Source: Planctomycetota bacterium (GTDB lineage: Bacteria > Planctomycetota > UBA1135 > UBA2386). From it: DNA of 5,152 bases. Numbering within the stretch: the first letter of the stretch is position 1; the number at the start of each line of letters is the position of its first letter. Where the stretch lies: positions 1 to 5,152 of the forward strand of contig JAGQRA010000695.1 in NCBI GenBank assembly GCA_020425885.1. The letters are read 5' to 3'. Below the pieces are notes generated by a model that saw only the letters and a list, made by a program, of their open reading frames with translations, ran no database searches and was not told where the DNA came from. A program made the position numbers and the translations under genes. Below, in pieces: positions 1-5,152 of this stretch.

Positions 1-1082
1 CGATCGTAGAACACGGCGACCGTCAACCGCTTGACCTCGGGCGCCAGGCGTCCGGAGCGTCGCTCGCCGATCTCGGTGACGAACTCGCGGTCCTTGGTCT
101 CGTTCTTGCTCTGGTTCTTGCTCCTGGTGCCGGTGCCGGCGCCGCTCGTGCTGCTGATCGAACCGCCGGCGGCGAGCCCGCCCTCGTTGCTGTCGGATTC
201 GGTGGTCGTCTTCTCCGACTTCATGATCGCCTCCGGCGGCAACACCTTCTCGGAGACGATCTCCCATTGCGGGTCGAGCTCGACGTTGACGACGACGCTG
301 GTCTTGCCGGGCCACATCTGATCGAGCAGCTCCTGCGCCCGCGCGGTCCGCTCGACGGACATCTCGCGCTGCAGGCCGAGGAACTCCGACGAGCCGCCGC
401 CGGCCTCGCGCTCCGGATCGTGGCGCCAGCGCTGACCGCCGTCGGCGTTCGACACGGTGATGTTCTCGAGCGGGATGCCGAGCTGCGACGACGTCAGGCT
501 CGCGGCGGTGCGCGCGATGTCGCCGAACGCGGCGCCGACGCGCAGCATGACGAGCACGGTGGCCGTCGGGCGGCTCTCGCGGTCGCGATCGACGAACGCC
601 CGCGTCTTGCGCGGCGGCGCCGCCGTGATCCTGACGTTGGCGACGCCGACGATCTCCCGCACCGCCGCCTCGGCCTTGCCGATCGAGGCGTTGGCGAGCT
701 TCCAGGCCTTGGTCTCCGAATCGTCGATGATCGACGACATGCCGATGCCCGAGGTCGAACTCTGCGCCATCAATCCGGCCTCGCGGATCGCGCCGTTGGC
801 CAGGCCAGTCTTGCCGCGGTCGACGAGCAGCGAACGACCGGCGTCATCCATGACGTAGCTGACGTTGGCCTGCTCCAGGGCCTGACGGGCCTTCGCCAGG
901 TCGGTGCCCGAGTCCGTGGTGTAGACGACCTGGTAGCTGGGCCGGCCGGCGAACCAGACGATCCCGCCGAGCCCGGCCACGGTCGCCAGCAGCACCGAGG
1001 TCACGACCAGACGCTGACCGCCATCGAGCCGGCTCCAGATCGCCTTCAACTGGGTCAGGAAGTCACCGAATAGTGTTCGCAT
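1..1082 (-). CDS. fliF: Flagellar MS-ring protein FliF, N-terminal 360 residues (3' end beyond window)
   Basis: FliF forms the inner-membrane MS ring, the platform for the flagellar rod, the C ring and the export gate. The reading frame is open from ATG at 1082 to the left edge, giving 360 codons of a protein usually about 550 residues long; the second membrane helix and the FliG-binding tail are missing. Seen: a short amphipathic N-terminus, a hydrophobic helix at residues ~25-45, then YscJ/FliF-like ring-building domains. The segment PGKTSVVVNVELD (258-270) and KRLTVAVF (351-358) match the second FliF domain and its return strand. Between them lies a Gly/Ser/Thr-rich linker (~300-332) with a small tandem repeat (SKNQ/SKNE). 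The usual LEGELARTI-type motif before the VRITAAPP strand is not recognisable, so the protein is divergent. The start lies 3 nt after the fliE stop, with only a weak GGCGG ribosome site, suggesting coupled translation. Identity rests on these motifs plus position after fliE. Confidence 0.88.
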   Translation of the reverse strand, partial: MRTLFGDFLTQLKAIWSRLDGGQRLVVTSVLLATVAGLGGIVWFAGRPSYQVVYTTDSGTDLAKARQALEQANVSYVMDDAGRSLLVDRGKTGLANGAIREAGLMAQSSTSGIGMSSIIDDSETKAWKLANASIGKAEAAVREIVGVANVRITAAPPRKTRAFVDRDRESRPTATVLVMLRVGAAFGDIARTAASLTSSQLGIPLENITVSNADGGQRWRHDPEREAGGGSSEFLGLQREMSVERTARAQELLDQMWPGKTSVVVNVELDPQWEIVSEKVLPPEAIMKSEKTTTESDSNEGGLAAGGSISSTSGAGTGTRSKNQSKNETKDREFVTEIGERRSGRLAPEVKRLTVAVFYD

Positions 1083-1085
1083 ACG

Positions 1086-1457
1086 TCATACCGCCGAACG
1101 TGACAGCTTCTCCCAGGCATCGACGAGCTTGTTGCGCACCTCGAGCATGAGGTTGAACATCACCTCGCTCTTGTTGGCCGCGGCCATGATGTCGTGCAGT
1201 TCGACGCCTTCGCCGAGCACGAGCCCCTTGTACTTCTCGGCGACGTCGTTCTGCAGCGAACGAACGGCACCGAACGACTCGCTGAGCACGTTGGCGAACG
1301 ATGACTCGGGCGCGATCGAACGGTCATCGCCCGACCCCTCGCGGCCGGGACGCAGCGCGTCCGCGACGGGGCCCTGGCCGCGCCCCTCGCCGACCATCTG
1401 CTGCGGCTTGAAGTGGCGGTCGTAACCGACCACCGGCGGCAGATCGAAGCCACTCAT
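1086..1457 (-). CDS. fliE: Flagellar hook-basal body protein FliE (MS ring-rod adaptor)
   Basis: FliE is a small exported protein that links the MS ring (FliF) to the proximal rod. The 123-residue product carries the family signature in its C-terminal two thirds: SFANVLSESFGAV (~53-65), then an amphipathic helix with GEGVELHDIMAAANKSEVMF and LEVRNKLVDAWEKL near the end. This matches the FliE pattern of a conserved G..(x)h.vm.a..ks...f....evrnkl..ay.. followed by a short tail. Typical FliE is about 100-110 residues; here an extra ~50-residue N-terminal stretch is Pro/Gly/Arg-rich and looks disordered. The tail ends in WEKLSRSAV rather than the common YxEIxxMxV. The start at 1457 is supported by a GGGAG ribosome site 7 nt upstream. 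It lies 19 nt after flgC and 3 nt before fliF, as expected in an operon. Confidence 0.92.
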   Translation of the reverse strand: MSGFDLPPVVGYDRHFKPQQMVGEGRGQGPVADALRPGREGSGDDRSIAPESSFANVLSESFGAVRSLQNDVAEKYKGLVLGEGVELHDIMAAANKSEVMFNLMLEVRNKLVDAWEKLSRSAV

Positions 1458-1464
1458 CGCTCAG

Positions 1465-1469
1465 CTCCC
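1465..1469 (-). promoter_or_regulatory. Ribosome binding site of fliE
   Basis: Read on the minus strand this is GGGAG, 7 nt before the ATG at 1457. It lies inside the 19-nt gap between flgC and fliE and supports the chosen fliE start, and therefore the N-terminal extension of FliE. Confidence 0.65.
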
Positions 1470-1476
1470 GTGTCCA

Positions 1477-1917
1477 TCACTTGCCCATGTTCTGCACGAC
1501 GTTCTGCAGCATGCTGCGGTAGGTCCGCATCGCCGCGAGATTGGCGTCGACGCTGCGCGAGATGACCTGCATGTCGGCGAGCTCCTGGAACAGCTCGACG
1601 TTGCTGCCGAGCACCATGCCATTCTCGTCCGCGTCCGGGTGACCGGGCTGGTAGAAGGTCGGGAACGGGGTCTGATCCTCGGCGATGCGACCGATCCTGG
1701 CGCCGGAGCCGCCGATGCCGCCGCGGTCCTGCACCGCCGCATCGAGCACCTCCTCGAACATCGCGATCTGACGCCGGTAGGGCGCCTTGTCGGCGTTGCC
1801 GGTGCGATGCATGTTGACGAGGTTGGCCGACACGATCTCCGACCGCTGCAGCTCGGCGCGCAGTCCTGCCGTCGCGATGTCGAAGCCGCGAAACACTCCC
1901 TTCAGTGCATCCACCAT
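1477..1917 (-). CDS. flgC: Flagellar basal-body proximal rod protein FlgC
   Basis: FlgC is an exported proximal-rod subunit stacked with FlgB and FlgF above the MS ring. The 146-residue length matches the family (~135-150). Seen: an N-terminal rod helix (FRGFDIATAGLRAELQRSEIVSANLVN, split around residues 9-35), then APYRRQIAMFEEVL (~46-59), which corresponds to the FlgC-specific GxPYRR block. A C-terminal helix, LFQELADMQVISRSVDANLAAMRTYRSML, matches the FlgC pattern of (v)e.v.M.....sY.aN......k.ml. The rod-family signature, normally NIANxxT, is changed to NLVNMHRT here. The start at 1917 has a strong GGGAGGT ribosome site that overlaps the flgB stop codon, with a 6-nt intergenic gap. Order flgB-flgC-fliE-fliF supports the call. 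Confidence 0.92.
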   Translation of the reverse strand: MVDALKGVFRGFDIATAGLRAELQRSEIVSANLVNMHRTGNADKAPYRRQIAMFEEVLDAAVQDRGGIGGSGARIGRIAEDQTPFPTFYQPGHPDADENGMVLGSNVELFQELADMQVISRSVDANLAAMRTYRSMLQNVVQNMGK

Positions 1918-1923
1918 GAGCCG

Positions 1924-2271
1924 TTACCTCCCGAAGATCGCCTTGTTGAGCTTCTGCGTGTAGCCGGCGAGTCGCCGCGTCATCACGTCATGCAGCAGCG
2001 AGGTCTTGCCGAGCAGGGCCATCTCGTCCATGAGGACGACGTTGTTCGCCTCCGGCGCGCCCGACGTGTCGTGCACGACCTCGTGCCGGACCGAAGCCAG
2101 GTCCTTGCCGGCCGACGAGGCCTGCTGCAGCAGCTCCTCGAATCGGACCTCGTAGCGCTTGAACCCCGGGGTGTTCTGATTGGCGATGTTGTGCAGCGAC
2201 ATCTTGCCGCGCATGGCAAGCGCATCGAGCACCCGTTGGGTGAACGCCGTGTCTCGGTCGAAGTCGATCAT
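1924..2271 (-). CDS. flgB: Flagellar basal-body proximal rod protein FlgB
   Basis: FlgB is the proximal-rod subunit nearest the MS ring and FliE. The product is 115 residues, somewhat short for the family (~125-140). Seen: the rod-protein N-terminal signature HNIANQNTPGFKRYEVRFEELL (~27-48), nearly canonical, an internal stretch ending in EANNVVLMDEMALLGK that matches the FlgB block (g)N.Vdle.Em..l..., and a C-terminal helix (TSLLHDVMTRRLAGYTQKLN) that matches the conserved ...y..l...l......l..ai end. The ATG at 2271 is preceded by a modest AGGCG ribosome site 6 to 10 nt upstream. This is the first gene of the minus-strand flagellar block, and its promoter should lie in the 138-bp divergent gap with egtD. 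The protein lacks a cleavable signal peptide, as expected for type III export substrates. Confidence 0.93.
   Translation of the reverse strand: MIDFDRDTAFTQRVLDALAMRGKMSLHNIANQNTPGFKRYEVRFEELLQQASSAGKDLASVRHEVVHDTSGAPEANNVVLMDEMALLGKTSLLHDVMTRRLAGYTQKLNKAIFGR
1926..1932 (-). promoter_or_regulatory. Strong ribosome binding site of flgC
   Basis: On the minus strand the sequence is GGGAGGT, 8 nt before the flgC ATG at 1917. Its last base is part of the flgB stop codon (TAA, 1926-1924). It is the clearest Shine-Dalgarno sequence in the window and fixes the flgC start. Confidence 0.75.
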
Positions 2272-2409
2272 TCTTTACGCCTGAATTGTCACAGCCATCG
2301 GCAATGCACCGTCCGGGCCTTGAGACCGGACGTTCAGAACTCGACGAAACCCGGAGCGGTGCCGAGGAATCCGACACCGGGGCCGCGGCAATCGGTATGG
2401 TTCGATGCG
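2272..2409. promoter_or_regulatory. Divergent intergenic region between flgB and egtD
   Basis: This 138-bp non-coding gap must hold the promoters of both the leftward flagellar operon and the rightward egtD-egtB operon. It contains a perfect 7-bp inverted repeat (2310-2332). A TTGAGA at 2320-2325 resembles a -35 box towards egtD, but no convincing -10 box lies 16-18 bp downstream. On the minus strand GCCGATGG resembles half of a flagellar sigma-28 -10 element, but the matching -35 half is poor at the required spacing. No promoter is therefore assigned. A GAGGAA at 2364-2369 has no start codon at a useful distance. Confidence 0.5.
2310..2332. repeat. 7-bp perfect inverted repeat, possible operator or RNA hairpin
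   Basis: CGTCCGG at 2310-2316 and CCGGACG at 2326-2332 are perfect inverted copies around a 9-nt centre. The repeat is centred about 50 bp upstream of flgB and about 89 bp upstream of egtD, a fitting place for a regulator binding site. It lacks a T-run on either strand, so it is not an intrinsic terminator. In G+C-rich DNA a 7-bp match of this kind may also arise by chance. Confidence 0.4.
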
Positions 2410-3414
2410 ATGACCGCCCGCGATCCGTCGACGGCCGACCCGACATCCGCCGCGGCCACCGGCGAGGACCTGCTCCGGCCCGTGTCGCCCGGCGCCGTTC
2501 CTGCGGCGCAGGTCCTGACCGACGGACTGCAGCTCGCCCAGCCCGCGATCCCGTTCGGGTTCCTCTACGACGAGCTCGGATCGCGGCTCTTCACCGCCAT
2601 CACGGCGCTCGACGAGTACTACCCGACGCGGACCGAGGCCGCGATCCTCCAGGAGCAGCTGCCGGCCATCACGGCCGCGCGCGCGGTGGCCGGCGCGACG
2701 ATGATCGATCTCGGCGCGGGAAACTGCGAGAAGGCCGCTGCCCTGTTCGCGGCGGTGCGACCGGCGCACTACGTGGCCGTCGACGTCTCGGTCGACTTCC
2801 TGGCATCCGCACTCGCCGCGCTGCGCATGCGTTTTCCCGACATCGAGATGACGGGGGTCGGGCTCGACTTCTCGCAGCACCTGCCCCTGCCCGATTCGGT
2901 GCCCGGTCGCCGCCGCCTGTTCTTCTACCCCGGCTCCTCGATCGGCAACTTCTCGCCGCCGCGCGCGGTCCGATTCCTGACCGAAATCCGGCGCCAGATG
3001 GACGCCGACGGCACGCTCTGGATCGGGGTCGATCTGCACAAGGACAGGACCGTGCTCGAGCGCGCCTACGACGACGAGCTCGGCGTCACCGCGGCGTTCA
3101 TCCGCAACGTGCTGCGCAACGTCAACCGCATCGCGAACACCGACTTCCGCCTCGACGACTGGCGCTACGTCGCCCGTTACGACGAGGACGAGCGCCGCGT
3201 CATCATGTGGCTGGAGACTCGACGCGCCGTGACGGTGCGGTGGCCCGGCGGCGAACGGCGGTTCGATCGCGGTGACCCGATCCACATCGAGAACGCCTAC
3301 AAGCACACGATCGACGGCTTCACCGACCTGCTCGAGCGCGCCGGCATGCGCCGGGTCGGCTGCTGGACCGACGCCCGCGACTGGTACGGCTTCTTCGCGG
3401 CGGCCCCGGCATGA
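2410..3414 (+). CDS. egtD: L-histidine Na-methyltransferase EgtD (hercynine synthase)
   Basis: EgtD uses three S-adenosylmethionines to trimethylate the alpha-amino group of histidine, giving hercynine, the precursor of ergothioneine and selenoneine. The 334-residue product fits the family (~320-330). Seen: the N-terminal histidine-binding block YDELGSRLF (53-61) followed by EYYPTRTE (69-76); the SAM motif DLGAGN (100-105); VAVDVS (122-127); FFYPGSSIGNF (171-181), whose Asn180 aligns with the carboxylate-binding Asn of mycobacterial EgtD; and DLHKD with AYDDELGVTAAFIRNVL. The C-terminal pocket motif is HIENAYK (292-298), where related proteins usually have E-N/D-S-Y-K, so the second pocket residue is Ala rather than Ser. 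The ATG at 2410 is the first in-frame ATG before the conserved region; an in-frame GTG at 2359 has poor spacing and the start has no strong ribosome site. The stop overlaps the egtB start by 4 nt. The overall motif set resembles the version seen in Burkholderiales (from memory) more than the mycobacterial one. Confidence 0.93.
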   Translation: MTARDPSTADPTSAAATGEDLLRPVSPGAVPAAQVLTDGLQLAQPAIPFGFLYDELGSRLFTAITALDEYYPTRTEAAILQEQLPAITAARAVAGATMIDLGAGNCEKAAALFAAVRPAHYVAVDVSVDFLASALAALRMRFPDIEMTGVGLDFSQHLPLPDSVPGRRRLFFYPGSSIGNFSPPRAVRFLTEIRRQMDADGTLWIGVDLHKDRTVLERAYDDELGVTAAFIRNVLRNVNRIANTDFRLDDWRYVARYDEDERRVIMWLETRRAVTVRWPGGERRFDRGDPIHIENAYKHTIDGFTDLLERAGMRRVGCWTDARDWYGFFAAAPA

Positions 3415-4598
3415 ACGAACCGACCGACGGCCGCCGCATCGCCGGCGAACGACTCCTCGGCGCGCTGCGGGCCGCCCGCGCCCGCACGCTCGAGGCCACC
3501 GTTTCGCTGACCGACGAGCAGTGGCTGGTGCCGTACCATCCGGGCATTCAGCCCACGGCCTGGGATCTGGCCCACATCGCCTGGTTTCACGAGCTGTGGA
3601 ACCTGCGCGGCCCGCACCGGATCCTGCACGACGGCACCATCGCGGCCGATGGCGCGGCGCGGTTCTTCCCCGAGGACCACTACTACGACTCGGCCCGCAT
3701 CACGCATCCCTCGCGGTGGGAGATCCCGCTCTACCCGCGCAACCGGCTGCTCGAACGCATGCAGGACCAGCTCGAGGCCTGCTGCGAACACGTCGCCGGC
3801 CTCGATGCCGACGACGACTCGCTCTACTACATGAGGCTCGGTCTCTACCACGAGCTGATGCACCACGAGGCGTTGCTGTGGACCCGGGACCTGCTCGCGC
3901 TGCCCGGCTTCGCCGACTACGGCATGCGACGGCTGCAGGCCGCCCCCCCGCATCGCCAGCAAGGTGGCGAGTTCGTCCTCGGCCGGCCGCCCGGAACAGC
4001 CGGCTTCGCCTTCGACAACGAGACGCCGGGCCGACGCGTCGAGCTGGCGCCGTACTCGATCGACGCCAACCCGGTGAGCAACGGCGAGTTCCTCGCCTTC
4101 GTCATGGCCGACGGCTACCACAAGGACGAGCTGTGGCCCGGCACAGCTGGACGCTTCCGACGCGGCATCGGCCGCGATCACCCCGAACGCTGGCGGCGCA
4201 CCGCCGACGGCGAATTCGAGCAGCGCTGGTTCGACAGCTGGCGGCCGCTCGTGCTCGACGAGCCCGTGATCCACGTCAGCGCCTACGAGGCCGAAGCCTA
4301 CTGCCTATACGTCGGCCGCCGCCTGCCGACCGCGGCCGAATGGGAGGTCGCGGCCGACGACATCGACTGGGGACACTCGGTGTGGGAGTGGACCGCCGAC
4401 CCGTTCGCGCCGTACCCGGCGTTCCGGCCCGGCCCCTACTCGACGTACTCCGCACCATGGTTCCATCGGCAGCGCGAGATGCGCGGCGGCGCCTTCGCCA
4501 CCGACGCCCTGCTGCACGACCGCACCTACCGCAACTTCTTCCTGCCCTACCGGACCGACGTCTTCGCCGGCTTCCGCACCGCGGCCGACGAGCGATAG
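3411..4598 (+). CDS. egtB: EgtB-family iron enzyme: hercynine sulfoxide synthase or SenA-type selenoneine synthase
   Basis: Enzymes of this family use non-haem iron and O2 to form a C-S (or, in SenA, C-Se) bond on the imidazole of hercynine. The 395-residue product has an N-terminal DinB-like helical domain (~10-175) and a C-terminal FGE-sulfatase domain (~185-391). The three iron ligands can be proposed as His55 (in WDLAHIAWF), His147 and His151 (HELMHHE, the HX3HXE motif). The FGE part shows GFAFDNE (198-204), HVSAYEAEAYC (288-298), GRRLPTAAEWE (302-312), VWEWT (324-328), the FRPGPYSTYSAPWF block (338-351), MRGGAFAT (357-364) and DVFAGFRT (383-390). The segment between AEWE and VWEWT is only 11 residues, much shorter than in common FGE or EgtB proteins. 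That contraction, with the DADDDSLYYMRLGLYHE block, resembles SenA-type proteins. It is translationally coupled to egtD by ATGA. Family membership is firm; the choice between sulfur and selenium chemistry is not settled. Confidence 0.9.
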   Translation: MNEPTDGRRIAGERLLGALRAARARTLEATVSLTDEQWLVPYHPGIQPTAWDLAHIAWFHELWNLRGPHRILHDGTIAADGAARFFPEDHYYDSARITHPSRWEIPLYPRNRLLERMQDQLEACCEHVAGLDADDDSLYYMRLGLYHELMHHEALLWTRDLLALPGFADYGMRRLQAAPPHRQQGGEFVLGRPPGTAGFAFDNETPGRRVELAPYSIDANPVSNGEFLAFVMADGYHKDELWPGTAGRFRRGIGRDHPERWRRTADGEFEQRWFDSWRPLVLDEPVIHVSAYEAEAYCLYVGRRLPTAAEWEVAADDIDWGHSVWEWTADPFAPYPAFRPGPYSTYSAPWFHRQREMRGGAFATDALLHDRTYRNFFLPYRTDVFAGFRTAADER

Positions 4599-5152
4599 AG
4601 CGGCGGTCCGTGGGCCCCGAACAGCCGCTGCCCGCACTCCTCGCCCAGCCTGCGGAGATCGTCGTGACCGGCCGCGCCGCAGTTCAACACCGCGTAGCGA
4701 TGCGAACCGAGCCAACGGTACTCGCGCTCGACCTCGCGCCTGCCGGTCGGCTGCAACCACAACCGCGCCGCGGGATGGGTCGCGGCCAGCCACGCCCGTG
4801 AGGCCGGCGTCGGCACCGCGCCCGGGCCGCCGTCGAAGCGCCGGTAGACGATGCTTCCGGCGACCTCGGCCCACGGCGAATCGCGCCGGGCCTCGCGCGG
4901 ATCACGCCCGGCGGCCAGCCAGATCCCCATCAGCTCGAGGTGGAGTCCTTCGACGTCGCGATACAGCGTCGCGAACTGACCGGCCGCGCGCGGATTGATC
5001 TCGATGATGCGGATCGAACCATCGGCGCAGACGAACAGCTCGACGTTGAACTGGCCGTGATCGAAGCCGACCGCGCGCATCGCCGCGACGGCCGTGTCCG
5101 CCAATCGCCGGCGCAGGTCGTCGTCGACCCGCGACGGGTAGGTGAAGCCGGC
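4547..5152 (-). CDS. ATP-grasp domain protein, C-terminal 201 residues (5' end beyond window)
   Basis: The frame is open from the right edge to a TAG at 4547-4549. The visible start reads AGFTYPSRVDDDL, then GFDHGQFNVELF (29-40) and IRIIEINPRAAGQFATLY (47-64 of the visible part). FNVE and EINPR are the metal/ATP-binding end of the ATP-grasp fold: Glu38, Glu51 and Asn53 are the expected Mg2+ ligands, with Arg55 nearby. This matches the family of stand-alone ATP-grasp ligases that activate a carboxylate as an acyl phosphate and join it to an amine or thiol. About 130 residues follow this core, with no recognised motif. The N-terminal substrate-binding half is missing, so the substrate cannot be named. 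Its 3' end overlaps egtB by 52 bp in the convergent direction. Linkage to the hercynine pathway is possible but is not shown by gene orientation. Confidence 0.82.
   Translation of the reverse strand, partial: AGFTYPSRVDDDLRRRLADTAVAAMRAVGFDHGQFNVELFVCADGSIRIIEINPRAAGQFATLYRDVEGLHLELMGIWLAAGRDPREARRDSPWAEVAGSIVYRRFDGGPGAVPTPASRAWLAATHPAARLWLQPTGRREVEREYRWLGSHRYAVLNCGAAGHDDLRRLGEECGQRLFGAHGPPLYRSSAAVRKPAKTSVR

Noticed and set aside
267..1073. Long plus-strand open frame antisense to fliF
   Set aside because: The translation is rich in Arg, Ala and Gly without any family motif, and the minus-strand frame reads as FliF over the whole stretch.
2295..2324. Possible sigma-28 promoter for flgB (GCCGATGG on the minus strand)
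   Set aside because: Only part of the -10 half matches, the upstream half is about half right, and the spacing is off by about two bases.
1639..2409. Open frame in front of egtD continuous with it on the plus strand (~257 extra codons)
   Set aside because: It lies antisense to flgC and flgB, which carry clear family motifs and ribosome sites. The conserved EgtD region begins after the ATG at 2410, so the upstream opening is a by-product of high G+C.
4547..4598. Intrinsic terminator between the convergent egtB and ATP-grasp genes
   Set aside because: The genes overlap by 52 bp, so there is no intergenic space, and no GC hairpin followed by a T-run is visible around the two stops.
3411..4598. 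OvoA (ovothiol synthase) as an alternative for the EgtB homologue
   Set aside because: OvoA proteins are much longer and carry a C-terminal methyltransferase domain; this protein ends at the FGE domain and is coupled to EgtD, whose hercynine product is not an ovothiol precursor.
3272..4801. Long plus-strand open frame overlapping egtD, egtB and the ATP-grasp gene
   Set aside because: Its product is a low-complexity Arg/Pro/Ala sequence in a shifted frame; egtB in the correct frame has the catalytic motifs.

Overview
The window is high-GC bacterial DNA (G/C-ending codons throughout, roughly two thirds G+C by eye). It is coding almost end to end and holds seven genes in three blocks. No RNA gene, insertion sequence, CRISPR array or phage gene was seen.

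Block 1, minus strand (1-2271), reads in transcription order flgB, flgC, fliE, fliF. These encode the proximal rod, the rod/MS-ring adaptor and the MS ring of a flagellar basal body. Spacing is tight (6, 19 and 3 nt), so this is one operon, and fliF runs off the left edge. Having flgBC directly in front of fliEF differs from the enteric arrangement, where the flg and fli operons are separate. All four proteins are divergent from the common proteobacterial forms. This could fit a Planctomycetota-like or other deep-branching Gram-negative lineage, but that is an inference from layout and divergence only.

Block 2, plus strand (2410-4598), is a two-gene operon joined by an ATGA stop/start overlap. 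The first gene is a histidine Na-trimethyltransferase (EgtD), which makes hercynine. The second is an EgtB-family non-haem iron enzyme with a DinB domain followed by an FGE-sulfatase domain, which joins a thiol (or selenium) donor to hercynine. The shortened C-terminal domain and the accompanying EgtD type look more like the selenoneine-synthase (SenA) branch than classical mycobacterial EgtB. SenB and SenC partners are not in the window, so ergothioneine or selenoneine remains open. A 138-bp divergent intergenic region with a perfect 7-bp inverted repeat separates blocks 1 and 2.

Block 3, minus strand (4547-5152), is the C-terminal 201 residues of an ATP-grasp ligase-like protein. It converges on egtB and overlaps its 3' end by 52 bp. 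Its substrate is unknown.

The points most worth following are the SenA-like character of the EgtB homologue, an apparent Ser-to-Ala change in the EgtD histidine pocket, the unusual FliF, and whether the ATP-grasp protein is functionally linked to the hercynine pathway.
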